Shown piece by piece: positions 30,424 to 43,077 of a stretch of DNA of 64,000 bases. The notes below the pieces were generated by a model. That model was not told the origin of the DNA and did no database searches. It saw only the letters and a list, made by a program, of their open reading frames with translations. A program made the translations under genes and the position numbers. The stretch lies in NCBI GenBank assembly GCA_019096065.1, contig JAGUCH010000008.1, positions 5,213,001 through 5,277,000 on the forward strand. The letters are read 5' to 3'. Source of the DNA: Paracyclopina nana (taxonomy: Eukaryota > Arthropoda > Copepoda > Cyclopoida > Cyclopettidae). Positions within the stretch are counted from its first letter, which is position 1, and each line of letters starts with the position of its first letter.

Positions 30424-32027
30424 GCTGCTTTCTAACAGTCATGGTGATCATCAATGCTTGGACCACGTGCTTTTTATCCTTTCCCAAAAATTACTAGGGT
30501 TAGCAGGGGAAACAACAAATAGTCATTACTGGAATATTGCTGCATCATAAAGTAATTAAAAAATCACAACGCATTTGGCTCTTCACTCAATTAATTTTAT
30601 GAGAAGAAAAATGATTGGAAATCAATAGACTTTTTGGGTTTTAATAAAGGGCCTATTTTTGGGCAGATGGCGCTAGTGATCTAGGGCTTAGGCTGCATCG
30701 GCGCCGGCCGATTGGGCTGTAAACAGGCTGGCTCTCAAATAGGGCTTCTTGTCCCATGAAAATTGTCACGGCTTATGACCGAGGTTTTTCTTTCTTCGCA
30801 TATTTTCTTCTGGGAGCTTGGTTTCCAGAAATTTAGGCAATGAAGGTAATTGCGTGAAAATGGCACCTGGAAAGGATCAGTGCATTTCCAATTATTTGGA
30901 GCTTTTGCAATTGTTGTCATTCATTCCCCGCGGGGTATCTTGTATTCGGTCACACGTTGACATGATCTTTTGTGTGCACCCATTTTTGGCAGCTCCAGTA
31001 TTTTTACACCTCTCTCTCTCTCCTTATCAACGCCCTTACACTCGGATGAGCTAATGATCAACAAGAATTCTTGGGACATGAACTGGACAACATTACTTGA
31101 TACTTACTGCACCACGGGGTAAACCTAATTCAGACTTCAATTGACTTTATACGATATTTATAGTATGCTTAAGACGTCATTTTCAAAATGGCATCTGGCA
31201 TAGATTTAACTCAAATCAGTGAAACTGAAAGCAACGCGCAGTTCTCTCTTTTATTGCGTTTTGATCTCAGCAAAGTTCGATTGACTTGACATTAGTTGGA
31301 CGAAAAGTTAGTGCGTAATTTTAATGCATTATTTTTACAGCTTCGCCCACAGTGTGCCAAGAGCTCTTCTTGTGAGCTGATCAGATTGAGATATGCATCG
31401 TTGATACGGTAGTATGTGGTCCATGGGGAATCATCATATGGAATACACACGCGCGCGAGTACGTAGGCAACCATTAAGCTGATAAAATGCATATTCATTG
31501 CTAATCGTATCTCTTCAACACTTTCTGGTCCATTTGGCCACATTCTCACTACAGGATACCCATAAATACCCAAATGGCCAGCAGCTGAATTTGTGGGTGG
31601 TTTTTCTTCTTTTAATTGTTTCTAAGCCGTGGGAGATCTCCCACAACAACCAACTCATAGCAGCAGCAGCCCATAGAATTTGCAGAAATGAATGCCACTT
31701 TTGTGACTGTGAACCTTTATTGTCCAAATGCGTGTTAGAAATCACATGAGCTTCCGGCTCAAGCTATTCTTCTATGCTACGACTACACATGATGCTGCTG
31801 CAAGCGGTTAACGAGACCTTTTAGCGTCCTTTTTCTACCACCTGGCACACTTCCAAGATTTACTGGCATTCGCCACAAAATCAGTTCCAATTCAACAGCG
31901 CCTACAACGCATATTTATTCAGACTAGATTTTGGTTCCGCAATACTAAATGAGTATGTTATAATGCTAATAGTTATAGTAGTAGTAGAAGTACACATCAA
32001 GTTTTTTTGGTTGGCCTTCTTGCCGGG
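30424..32027. other. Spacer between the MFSD11-like pseudogene and the vnd-like gene
   Basis: 1.6 kb. It probably includes the 3' untranslated region of the vnd-like gene at its right end (minus strand). A 93-residue minus-strand frame at 31292-31573 has coding-like composition (GYPVVRMWPNGPESVEEIRL) but no splice context or family match, so I do not call it. Confidence 0.4.
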
Positions 32028-33712
32028 TTACCATAGCTTTGCAGCATTGGCAGCGGTTGGAGATCCGGATGCCACAGAGGAGAGAGAGGGTGTAGCATTG
32101 GACGAGGTCGTCGTCGAGGCCGAGCTAGCGACCAAAGCAGCGGCCGCAAGGCTGCCCAGGCCGTGCGGAAACCCGAGGCCATTCAAGGCCGGATGAAAGG
32201 CCATGTGAAATGGGGACGTTGCATGGTGATGTACTGGATGGTGGTGGTGCATAAAATGCGCAGCCGCAGCCGCAATTTGTTGATCTGACTCCATTGATGC
32301 ATTGCTGGCCTTTTGCTCAGAGGTGCGACGTCCATCTTTGACGAGGACAGGAACAGCGACCCGACGCGGATTGAAGGCCGCGGCAGCGGCCGCAGCCGCC
32401 GCCGCAGCGCCAAACAGGTCCAAGCCCTTCTCAGATATGGCCTTTTTGGTCTTGTACCTGTGGTTCTGGAACCAGATCTTGACTTGGGTCGGAGTCAAGT
32501 TGAGCATGGAGGCAAGGTGCTCACGCTCTGGCGCGCTTAAGTAGCGTTGTTGGCGAAAACGACGCTCCAGCTCGTACGTTTGAGCCTTGGAAAAAAGCAC
32601 GCGTCGCTTCTTCTTCTTCCCACCGACTTGCTGGGGTTTGTTGGAATCCTCATCCTCATCACATGGATCAATGAGGTCCTCTTCGTCGGCATCGTCCTCC
32701 ATGTCTATGTAGTCCTCGAAGCTTTCACATGGCTGCGGCGAAGGCGAGTGAGCCTTGATTCCATTTCCGCCGCCGTTTCCGCCGCCGCCACTGCGCGAAA
32801 TCGAGGCCGAGTTCAGCAAGTCGGGCATGGCCTTTAGACTGAGGCCGCTGCCATGGTGGCCTCCGTGGGTGGAGGTTGCACGGGGAGGTCCACCACCTTG
32901 CCTGCATTCTTCTAAAGCTTTGGCGTGCTGCTGACGTAAGCGTTCTGAAAATAAAAATCTTTGACGTCACTTTACGGAAAATTGATGCCACGAATATAAA
33001 TGAAAATGGGTTTCCTCATAAGTATACCAACTTTCAGTGATATTTGACTTTTTCAAAACTTCTTTTCTTAGGCATGTTATTCCGTTTTTTCAGCTTGGAA
33101 ATATTTTTTAATTCACGATACACCTAAAATTATTGCATACAAATATGCTTTACACCAACTAAAAGCACTAAGATGAAAAAATGAATTTGAAAATGGTAAT
33201 TCCATTAAATGTTGTACTTATGTACAGTACGATTTAGATGACAAAATTATTAATTCCGACACTCGATGTGACCAAAATATCTTGAAAACAAACCTTGGGC
33301 TGAATGGAAAGATGCCGCATGTAAATGCCAATCTAGAGGATGACTCGACCTCGGATCAAACATAGGATAATGACCGAAAAGTCCGGGGTTGTTTGGCGTG
33401 GAGGCCGCAGCCGCCGCAGCGGCCGCAATGGCCGCAGACGAGGCTACGTGATGTTGTGGATACCGAGGCTCAATTCCAGGAGTCGCATTTCCTAGAATTC
33501 ATAATATTAGGGTTGTTTCATAAAGGTCACGAGCAGAACCTTAAAAATTATTCACCTTGAAATCTGAGGTTAGTCGTGTTGGTGATGTCTGTTTGCGTGT
33601 GGGTGGGCGACGAGGAAGACAAGTTGTCCTCGGAAGAGTTTGAATTGTTCTTCAATTGCGGCAGGTCCAAAATGTCCCGAACAGAGAAACTGGATGAACG
33701 CGGCATTCTCAT
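32028..33712 (-). CDS. vnd: NK-2 class homeodomain transcription factor, vnd/NKX2-2 type
   Basis: Exons 33712-33556, 33491-33294 and 32944-32028 join in phase with GT-AG introns, giving 423 residues. Domains in order: an Eh1/TN repressor motif at residues 9-18 ([10 protein letters not shown]), an Ala-rich stretch in exon 2, an acidic region (residues 195-220), the homeodomain at about 228-287 (32618-32439), an Ala tract, then the NK2-specific domain [13 protein letters not shown]. Histidine- and Ala/Ser-rich tails follow. The homeodomain holds [20 protein letters not shown] and [12 protein letters not shown]. Tyr54 marks the NK-2 class, and [12 protein letters not shown] favours vnd/NKX2-2 over scarecrow/NKX2-1. 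The family binds CAAGTG-type sites and patterns the ventral nerve cord. The start chosen is the first ATG after an acceptor at 33724, matching the short N-terminus of vertebrate NKX2-2. A distant upstream coding exon is possible (see 43078-43337). Confidence 0.93.
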
Positions 33713-33724
33713 CTCTAAGATCCT

Positions 33725-34504
33725 GAAATGAAAATCAATTATACTCATGTTTTCAGTCAGCCAAAATAGAAATGTCAAAATTAGAAAGGATCGCAATCCC
33801 TTCATCTTCCTCTTTTCAATTGTGATTTGGGCCGTGATACTAATACGGCTATATCTATTATTTGTTGTGATCCATTCAAAAGGAAAATCACGGTGGCAAA
33901 TGATGCGCGCTAGACCGGAAAAACGATGGTCAACATGATGATTCTATTTGTGCATGATCACCTCTGACAAATGAAATTGCGCTCCTTTTTCTAATCTCTT
34001 TGAATGAAGTGAAATATCCATTTTTATGTGACGGTTTAAAGAAAGGAATATACTATGTTTCATCCGTTGAAATTTCTGCAAAAAAGACCAAACTTTGAAA
34101 TGTCAGGGATCTGCGGCGGGGAGTTTTCCTTTAGATGGAAATAAAGCTCTACAAATTCAGGTTGAGTCAAACAGGAACTGGTTTCCATATGAAAGGAATG
34201 CGTTTCTCCAGCAGCAAACGACATGCGGAAGTGAACATCAAGGAAGAAGTCAACCCTTCGCCTTCTCCCCCTCATTTTTCACCATCTCAATTAAGCTCGA
34301 TTCAGACGAAAGTTGATAGCGAAAGGACCCACTTTGGGTTTCACTTAACCCAATTCCAAAGAGTCATTCAAAAATGTCTGCTTAGGCTGCAAAGATCTGT
34401 TTAAGCTAGTTTGGCCAAAATTAATGAAATATCTAGATTACTGTTCACAGAAGCATAACTAGATCTAACCTTCTAAAAAATCAAAAAGAGATGATATACC
34501 TATA
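33725..34504. other. Spacer or intron upstream of the vnd-like start exon
   Basis: About 0.8 kb between the acceptor of the vnd-like start exon and the foldback element. It would be promoter or intron sequence of vnd. No ORF or repeat is supported. Confidence 0.4.
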
Positions 34505-35085
34505 TTAACAGCTCCTGACTGTAAGCCACAAGCAATCCTGATACAAGGTTTCGGATTCGAAAATCAGTTTTTTGGCCCAAACCCCTTGCAATAGTGTGAA
34601 AAGTTGGAAAATTAAGTTTCATGACCACTGGACCACTCTAGGGTGGTCAAGTGGTGCGGTAAGCAAAATGCTGTTTAGATTAAGGCAAAAATGAATGGGG
34701 GCCTAGCTGGAGGTGTGGGTATGGCCAGAAATCAACTATACCCTAATTATCTAGGCCCTGGGGGGGTCTCTAGGTGTCAGGGAAAAAAAGTTGAAAAACG
34801 TAAACAAACTAGTTGAAAAATGGCCAAAATTCACTTTTTCGGACCCTACTTTGAGGGCATTTTCCTCCCATGTCAGTGGATGGATTTTTGATTTTTCAAC
34901 TCTGGATGAAAGTCAAAGATTGGAACTGTCATTACAAAAAAGAAAATTCATTATATGTCTGCAGATGGAGCTCCTGGAGCGATTCAAAAATACACATTTT
35001 TTACAAAAATGACTTTACAGTAAAACATATAAAACTGACAAGCGGAAGTGAAGTCAAATACAAACATTTTTTTATCATCACAAAC

Positions 35086-36053
35086 ATGTCAGTGCACACC
35101 CAGAGGCTTCTCCCAAACAAAAAAATTCAGGATATATAGGCCCTGCCCCTGGCCAGGAGCCTGGGCGGTCCCATTTATTCTCTGCTGTAACAGCTACATA
35201 GGCCAACAGGGAGCCCTTGGCTCCCATGTCAGTGGATGAAAGTGTCCTTTTTTGGCCTCCTGAGGTCTGTGCTGACCTAGAGGCTTGGGCCAATCAAAAA
35301 AATTCAGGGTACATTGGCCCTGGCCAGGAGCCAGGGCGGTACCGGTTATGCTCTACTGCAGCAGCTTCATAGGCCAACAGGTAGCCCCTGGCTCCCATGT
35401 CAGTGGATGAAAGTGTCCTTTTTCAGCCTCCTGAGGTCTGTGCTGGCCTGGAGGCTTGGTCCAAATAAAAAAATTCAGGGTACATTGGCCCTGGCCTGGA
35501 GCCTGGGCGGTACCGGTTATACACTTTGCTGCAGCAGCTACATAGGCCAACATGTCAGTGGATGAAAGTGTCCTTTTTCAGCCTCCTGAGGTCTGTGCTG
35601 ACCTGGAGGCTTGGTCCAAGCAACAAAATTCAGGGTACATTGGCCCTGGCCTGGAGCCTGGGCGGTACCGGTTATACACTCTGCTGCAGCAGCTACATAG
35701 GCCAACAGGGAGCCCCTGGCTCCCATGTCAGTGGATGAAAATGCCTTTTTTCGACCTCTTGAGATCTGTGCTGACCTGGAGGCTTTTCACAAACTAGAAA
35801 ATTCAGGGTACATTTGCCCTGGCCTGGAGCCAGGGCGGTACCGGTTATACACTCTGCTGCAGCAGCTACATAGGCCAATATGGAGCCCCTGGCTCCCATG
35901 TCAGTGGATGAAAGTGTCCTTTTTCATCCTCCTGAGGTCTGTGCTGACCTGGAGGCTTGGTCCAAGCAAAAAAATTCAGGGTACATTGGCCCTGGCCTGG
36001 AGCCAGGGCGGTACTGGTTATGCTCTGCTGCAGCAGCTACATAGGCCAACAGG
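35086..36053 (+). repeat. Tandem ~170-bp units, left arm
   Basis: About six units in plus orientation. The word TCAGTGGATG recurs at 35229, 35400, 35555, 35728 and 35901, i.e. spacings of 171, 155, 173 and 173. Each unit also carries GGTACCGGTTATAC, CTGCTGCAGCAGCT and AGGTCTGTGCTGACCTGGAG. One unit lacks about 16 bases. Confidence 0.85.
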
Positions 36054-37889
36054 AGGCTGAAAAAGGACACTTTCATCCACTGACATGGGAGCCAGGGGCT
36101 GCCTGTTGGCCAATGAAGCTGCTGCAGTAAGTATGACCGGTACCGCCCTGGCTCAGGCCAGCGCAATGCCACAATTTTGCTTGGACAAGCAAGCCTCCAG
36201 GTCAGCACAGACTCAGAGGCTGAAAAGGGCACTTTCATCCACTGGCATGGGAGCCAGGGGCTCCTGTTGGCTAGCTGCTGCAGCAAGCACTCTTCAGTAC
36301 CGCCCTGGCTCACCGGCCAGGGCCAATGTACCTGAATTTTGTTTAGCGGACCAAGCCTCCCGGAATCGGCACAGACCTCAGGAGGCCAAAAGGACACTTT
36401 CAAATCCGCGACATGGGAGCCAGGGCTCCTGTTGGCCTGTAGCTGCTGCAGCAGAGTGTATAACCGGTACCGCCCAGGCTCAGGCCGAGACAATGTACCC
36501 TGAATTTTTATTTGGAACCAGGCCTCCAGGCCAACACAGACCTCGGGAAGGCGAAGGACACTTTCATCACTGACATGGAGCCAGGGGCTCCCTGTTGACC
36601 TATGTAGCTGCTGCAGCAAAGTGTATAACCAGTGCCGCAGGCTCCAGGCCAGAGCAATGTACCACTGAATTTTTATTTGGACCAAACCTCCAGGCCAGAA
36701 CCTCAGGAGGCTGAAAAGGACACTTTCATCCACTGACATGGGAGCCAGGGCTACCTGTTGGCCTATGTAGCTGCTGCAGCAGAAGTGTATGGCCGGTACC
36801 GCCCAGGCTCAGGCCGAGGCCAATGTACCTGAATTTTTTATTTGAACCAAGCCTCCAGGCCACACAGACCTCAGGAGGCTGAAAGGACACTTTCATCCAC
36901 TGACATGGGAGCCAGGGGCTACCTGTTGGCCTATGAAGCTGCTGCAGTAGAGCATAACCGGTACCGCCCTGGCTCTGGCCAGGGCCATCGTACCTGAATT
37001 TTTTTGATTGGCTCAAGCCTCCAGGTCAGCACAGACCTCAGGAGGCCAAAAGGACACTTTCATCCACTGACATGGGAGCCAGGGGCTCCTGTTGGCCTAT
37101 GTAGCTGCTGCAGCAGAGTGTATAACCCGGTACCGCCCTGGCTCCTGGCCAGGGCAAATGTACCCTGAATTTTTGCTTGGACCAAGCCTCCAGGGCAGCA
37201 CAGACCTCAGGTGGCTGAAAAAGGGCACTTTCATCCACTGACATGGGAGCCAGGGGCTCCCTGATGTCCTATGTAGCTGCTGCAGAAGAGGGTATAACCG
37301 GAACCGCCCAAGCTCAGGGCCAGGGCCAATGTACCCTGAATTTTTTATTTGGACCAAGCCTCCAGGCCAGCACAGACCTCAGGAGGCTGAAAAAGGGCAC
37401 TTTCATCCACTGACATGGGAGCCAGGGGCTCCCTGTTGGCCTATGTAGCTGCTGCAGCAGAGCATAACCGGTACCGCCCAGGCTCCAGGCCAGGGCCAAT
37501 GTACCCTGAATTTTTTATTTGGACCCAGCCTCCAGGCCAGCACAGACCTCAGGAGGCTGAAAAGGACACTTTCATCCACTGACATGGGAGCCAGGGGCTA
37601 CCTGTTGGCCCTATGAAGCTGCTGCAGTAGAGCATAACCGGTACCGCCCTGGCTCCTGGCCAGGGCCAATGTACCCTGAATTTTTGATTGGCCCAAGCCT
37701 CTAGGTCAGCACAGACCTCAGGAGGCCAAAAGGACACTTTCATCCACTGACATGGGAGCCAAGGGCTCCCTGTTGGCCTATGTAGCTGTTACAGCAGAGA
37801 ATAAATGGGACCGCCCAGGCTCCTGGCCAGGGGCAGGGCCTATATATCCTGAATTTTTTTGTTTGGGAGAAGCCTCTGGGTGTGCACTG
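36054..37889 (-). repeat. Tandem ~170-bp units, right arm
   Basis: Ten to eleven units of the same repeat in inverted orientation. Units between about 36100 and 36900 carry many small differences and one-base gaps; those beyond 37000 are clean. The right arm thus has nearly twice as many units as the left. Confidence 0.85.
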
Positions 37890-38868
37890 ACATGTTTGTG
37901 ATGATAAAAAAATGTTTGTATTTGACTTCACTTCCGCTTGTCAGTTTTATATGTTTTACTGTAAAGTCATTTTTGTAAAAAATGTGTATTTTTGAATCGC
38001 TCCAGGAGCTCCATCTGCAGACATATAATGAATTTTCTTTTTTGTAATGACAGTTCCAATCTTTGACTTTCATCCAGAGTTGAAAAATCAAAAATCCATC
38101 CACTGACATGGGAGGAAAATGCCCTCAAAGTAGGGTCCGAAAAAGTGAATTTTGGCCATTTTTCAACTAGTTTGTTTACGTTTTTCAACTTTTTTTCCCT
38201 GACACCTAGAGACCCCCCCAGGGCCTAGATAATTAGGGAATAGTTGATTTCTGGCCATACCCGCACCTCCAGCTAGGCCCCCATTCATTTTTGCCTTAAT
38301 CTAAACAGCATTTTGCTTACCGCACCACTTGACCACCCTAGAGTGGTCCAGTGGTCATGAAACTTAATTTTCCAACTTTTCACACTATTGCAAGGGGTTT
38401 GGGCCAAAAAACTGATTTTCGAATCCGAAACCTTGTATCAGGATTGCTTGTGGCTTACAGTCAGGAGCTGTTAAGTAACAAGCACATTACATAAAAATGA
38501 ATTGCTAGGCAACAAAAAGGAATTATGAATATAAAAAGTTAAACGGTACAACTTTGAACTGTACTAGATTCTTAATGTCAGAAAGTTTTAAAATACTGAG
38601 GCTTGTCTCGTAAAGTCGTAAAGAAATAACACCCTTATGTTGTCTGCTCTTTAAGTTAAAAAAGTAGATACTTTAACAAGTTAAATTATCAAGGCTCCAA
38701 AACCACAGTATTTAGTCATATTCAGAGAATTGATAACACTAAGCCTGATATATAAGTTACAGAGCAAAAGTGTTCATAATTCTTATGAGTCATGCTGTTT
38801 AGTTTCATGATTTTAAGTTGACTTACTTATGAACGAGAAACCAATTTCTGGCATAATTCAAGCCAGCA

Positions 38869-39313
38869 TTGTTGTTAGAGCTAGATGAGGAGGGTTCCAC
38901 GGGCTCCTTGGAGCTTGATGATGAGGACACGAGGTCTGAGGCCGACATAAGTGACCTCGGTCAGCAGGGAGAAGACTTGTGTGATGCTACACAGAGGCTT
39001 TTTGACAAGAGCTGGTCCGAGAGGCGACTGAAGAGCCTGGTGCTCAAGGTTTGCGCTTGTGTGTCAAGAAGTGCCACTTCAAAGGCTGAACAAGGGGGTT
39101 CTCGAGGCTGATTTGTCGCCGGCCAATGAGGTGGAGGCCGCTCCGGAAAAGCTCCTCCTTTCCTCGAGCATGCCGCGACCAATCCAGCGGCTCGCCAGCC
39201 TGCACAGCTCTTGCACGAGCACAAAAAGCTCGATGGCGCCCACTACAGCCACATGCTCGACATCAACTTCAGCTCCGTCGGCTTCATGGCTCTGCTGCTG
39301 CGAGGGACGGGGG
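38869..39313 (+). pseudogene. Unidentified coding-like fragment, probable pseudogene
   Basis: Codon-like composition and protein-like text continue across three frames of the plus strand. First comes an acidic block (LELDDEDTRSEADISDLGQQ, then LCDATQRLFDKSWSERRLKS), then VLEADLSPANEVEAAPEKLL, then a terminal block (LLHEHKKLDGAHYSHMLDI, FSSVGFMALLLRGTGA) ending at a TAA. No splice sites explain the frame changes, so I read it as a decayed gene copy with at least two frameshifts. Base composition is clearly more GC-rich than the flanks. I could not identify the parent gene. Confidence 0.4.
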
Positions 39314-40600
39314 CTTAAGGTCAACCGAATCTGGGTTAGATCTTGATGTTTTCGGAAATCACATGAGTCCGTTGTTATCACTTTGACTATTACCCTTTTG
39401 GCGCGTTTCAAGTTCAAAGTGAGCAAAACTTTTGCGTGAACTGTCATCCTGAATTTTCCACGACTCACGATTATCATTATTCTTCGGCTTGTTATTAGCG
39501 TCCAGCGGTTTTGCAATCTTTTAATATTTTGTTGTATTAATTAATAATCGCGGAAGCGGATCGGCTAAAGCCCAATCCACTAACTTTTCTTCAAATTAGC
39601 TAAATATGAGGACTCAAACGACCATGATTAATTTTGCATGTCTATCAGTTGACCAATTTTTAGAAAAATACAATAATTGAATAGCAAAATTGAGGAAGCA
39701 TGAGGTAAAAGCTTTAACAAGTTTTCCCGAGTAAGCCTTAAACTTGTTCGTCAAAGTGGTCGATTTCACGAAAAACAATAAAGTAAACAAAGACGAGAAG
39801 GAGAAAACACGTCATTCATCTTGGCCGATTCTGCAAAACTTTAGATATCTTAGATGATAAAAGGTAAATTTTCATTTCTAGTATTAGATTTTATGGAAAG
39901 CACGCACAGGCTAAAAATAGGACTCGAAAGCTCGATAATGATCTTTTACCTGAAGCACGCGCTCTCATTAATAGACATGTCATGACAAATTATTCATGGA
40001 ATCACACTTCATTCATCAAGAAGGTGTCGTACAGTATAACCTTAAAAACTAATGGATCGTCTTAAAAAGTATGATATAGCTTCCTTAGATGAGAGTCGGT
40101 GGTTTGAAGCAGTCGATGTAACTTGGCTTGCCATAGAACAAATAGCGAGGGCAGATGGCTTTGAAGAGTTGGTTGGCACTGGAGCTGCATTGAAAACGCG
40201 AGAATAGGAAATAAAAAAGGGGGCTTAGCTCAAATATGGATTTATAAACGAGCTCACCAGCTCTGTAAATGGAGGGGATGCTCCTATAGCACTACAACAC
40301 TGGAGAGGAAACACTTTTCATTTAAGCCGTTATGAATACAGTATAAAGGGAAAGGGAATAAGAAAATGATTTCTTGACTAAATCCAATTGGAAACGCAAG
40401 CTGAAAATGTAAATGCGTTCGGATACGCGCGTGCAAATAATAATTCGGATCAAATCAGCAGGGGTCACGAGGCTTTAAAACAGATTACTTTCAATCTGCA
40501 TATTGCAGGATGTGGCATTATCATAGATGTTATCTCAGATCCGTGGATAAAAAGTGTCAAAAGTTAACTGATATTCGGCTTTGTGCCTAATATCTGAATT
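39314..40600. other. Spacer without a supported gene
   Basis: 1.3 kb of AT-rich DNA up to the stop codon of the innexin. It should contain the innexin 3' untranslated region (minus strand). I see nothing else. Confidence 0.45.
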
Positions 40601-42641
40601 TCAAAGCGCATCTGCAACCGAGTAGAGCTTCCTCTTGAACTTTTGATTGAACTTAGCTAGTTTGGCTTTGATCTCATTCGTCGTTATGTATTCATCTAGT
40701 GGGACCAGCGTTGCGATGTCGTCGTCCAGAATGGATTCCAATTGAATCAGATCGTTTTCGTTTGGCCGGTTGATCCTCAGGCGCATTTCGCTCACGAGTA
40801 AATTCTTAAAGTTGTTAAAAGTCACGGAATGGACGTTCTTCTTGAGCTGATGCAGCATGAACCAATCGCCGATGGTGATGAAGTCATCAATCAAGCTGAC
40901 ATCGCAACGAGGAAGGTGGAAGTATCTGGCATTCATCTCAACTCTTGCAAACCTGATAAGGCTCGTAAAACCATAGGAAATCATTTGCGAGACGATCCAC
41001 AAGGCCAAGAAGACGTAGTACACCCAAAGGACCAGGAACACCTTTTCGTTCAAGATGTTGAGCGGTATGATGCAGAGTGCATGATGATACTCAATCGTGC
41101 CACTCATTCCAAACCTCCTGTACTGGCATTTGGTCATCTAATAAGGTAAAAAAATATTTGATTTTTAACCCAATGTCAAGTAACTGCCATTTTCTACGTA
41201 CGGACCTTAGGAAAGATCTCTTCGAGGGGATTGATGGTTTGTTCCTTTTCTTGGTTGGTGAGGAAGTAATGGTTGACGAAAGCAGGTCCATAACCGGCAA
41301 AGCGCCCCTGGAGAATCAGGTTCAAGCTGAACGCAACGAGGATGAGGAAGACGAAATTCATGAAGAGGCAGGTCAAGTAAGATCGAAGGTACCGATTATT
41401 CGACCTGTTGTAGCCTCTCCAATTGAGCAAGAGACTCTTGACACGAGTTGTCTCCTTTTCTTGATCAGGTTCCTGTAATGTTTTTAAAAAGTCATCATTT
41501 GAGCGATAAAAGTAGCAAGTAAAGCACAATTGCTACGTACTACCTCGTCACTTTTTAGAAAGATCATATTACTGAATGGCCATGATATTGTATAGCCACA
41601 TATTGTACTGTGCTGTAAATCGACTTTTTTCCTTTCTAAAGCACTGCAATCGGCCTTGCCGATGTAGTACCAATTTGTTTTAGACCTAACTATTTCAGCC
41701 ATGCGCTCATAAAAAGCCACTTCTTGTATAATGCACCAACCGAAATGATATCGGAAGTAAGTTTTTTCTCTTGATTACAGCTATAAGCCAGTAGAGGGTC
41801 AAACTTTTCCGCTAGATGGCGCTTTTTGGAATTTTGTGTGAGTTGCATTTGGTTTTATGGCTTGAAAGGGTGCCATTTCATCCGTAGATTCTGTCATATT
41901 AATAAAGTTTTAAGAATTAGGACACCAAAAGCCAAAAAATAGCCCATTTGTGATCGCCTATGTGGTGCAGCCATGTCTAATGTACTTGCTCAAGTTTCCT
42001 GGCTAGATGGGGCTGCGAATCTATCAACTTTACGCCTTTGGCTTATACTTACAAATTGTGTCAAGTGCTTGCAAATGTCCGACATGAATCCACCTTCGAT
42101 GTATTTCCACAGGAGTCTGGGCACGAAAAAGATGGCTGTGTAGATGAGGAGAACAGTCGGGATCCATTGGTAGTAGTAGTGGTAGATCCTGTGGTAGGTG
42201 CGTCCCCACATCTCCACTCCGACGCCTTGATGAACCACAGCTGACAAATTGGTGGTTGGTCCAAGATACTCTTCAACGGTCCAAGTGCCTTGAATCCAGC
42301 AGTACGTCTCCATAATGTCCCTGTAAATGGATTTTTTGACATATTTGATTCAGTGATACAATATTGTAAATGTGGCTCTGAAATCGATCAAAATGGCATT
42401 CATTAATGAAGATTTTACATATTTGCTTTGCAGATGAACTATTGGAATCTTACTTTGGGATGTCGTTGGATTGGGAGTCACAAGTGATGGGGTCGCCAAA
42501 GTATTGCTTGGAACCCAACAAAATGAGCATGAAGCCATGGAGGAAAACACTGAAGCTGTGGAAAAGCCGAAAGGTCACGTTGTCAGTCTTGATAGTTGGC
42601 CACTTGGCGAAGCTCTTGATGTCTTTAAACAACGAGAACAT
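40601..42641 (-). CDS. Innexin gap-junction protein
   Basis: Exons 42641-42454, 42320-42053, 41472-41206 and 41137-40601 join in phase, giving 419 residues with a short innexin-type N-terminus (MFSLFKDIKSFAKW). Four membrane segments are readable, in the order of the family. Extracellular loop 1 holds KQYFGDPITC...YCWIQGTWTV and loop 2 holds FPKMTKCQYRRFG...ALCIIPLNILNEK, so both conserved cysteine pairs are present. The innexin signature appears as YYYQWIP, followed by FFVPRLLWKYIEGG. The C-terminal domain contains GDWFMLHQLKKN and a basic tail. Innexins form hexameric channels coupling adjacent cells in invertebrates. The third donor (AAG|GTCCGT) is weak but restores FPKMTKC, which fits the family. 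Which innexin paralogue it is cannot be settled here. Confidence 0.95.
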
Positions 42642-43077
42642 CTTGAAGAAATTAGCACTTGTCTTCTTGATAAGGCGAAGACTCACACTGGAACTACACT
42701 TCAGCCAGACACTTTGCTTCTCAGATCATGAATGCACGGTAGGAACACACTTTTTCGCAAATACTCAGTAAAAGCATTTGTAATGGTTAAATTGAAAAAT
42801 TATGCATTATATTTGCCCCTTTTGGGCATTAGTTTTAAAATGTTTTTAAAATATGTTTTTGTTCATTTTAATCCTATGTGCATGGGTGTCAATTTTCGAA
42901 AATCGCTGACGAATTGTTATATTGCTGCCGTGGAAGTAAAATGCGAAGGCAGCCTTTACAACATGAGAAGAACAACGTTTGTTGTCAAGCTAAAATTCGA
43001 AATTGGGCAGAAAAGGATCCATTTACATTCCCATTAACAAATAGCAATTTTGCCTTCACCCAGGAAAGTTCACTTAC

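Larger units (their letters stand above)
34505..38474. mobile_element. Foldback-type non-autonomous DNA transposon, 4 kb palindrome
   Basis: The outer arms at 34505-35085 and 37890-38474 are near-identical inverted copies. The ends are TTAA|CAGCTCCTGACTG and, mirrored, CAGTCAGGAGCTG|TTAA. If TTAA is the duplicated target, as in piggyBac and Sola3 transposons, the element proper is 34509-38470. Between the outer arms lie tandem units of about 170 bp, in one orientation to 36053 and the opposite orientation after it. No transposase ORF is present, so it would depend on an enzyme in trans. The terminal CAG does not match the CCC start usual for piggyBac, so the superfamily is open. The whole transcript or single strand could fold into one long hairpin. 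Confidence 0.8.

Noticed and set aside
31292-31573. 93-residue minus-strand frame with protein-like text
   Set aside because: No neighbouring exon, splice signal or family match; left uncalled.
32439-32618. scarecrow/NKX2-1 identity for the homeobox gene
   Set aside because: The homeodomain has the [12 protein letters not shown] and KTKK words of vnd/NKX2-2 rather than the VYELERRFKQQ and KCKR words of NKX2-1.
35725-36060. Open frames of 60-270 residues across the foldback arms
   Set aside because: They arise from repetition of the 170-bp unit in both orientations and have no start context or domain.
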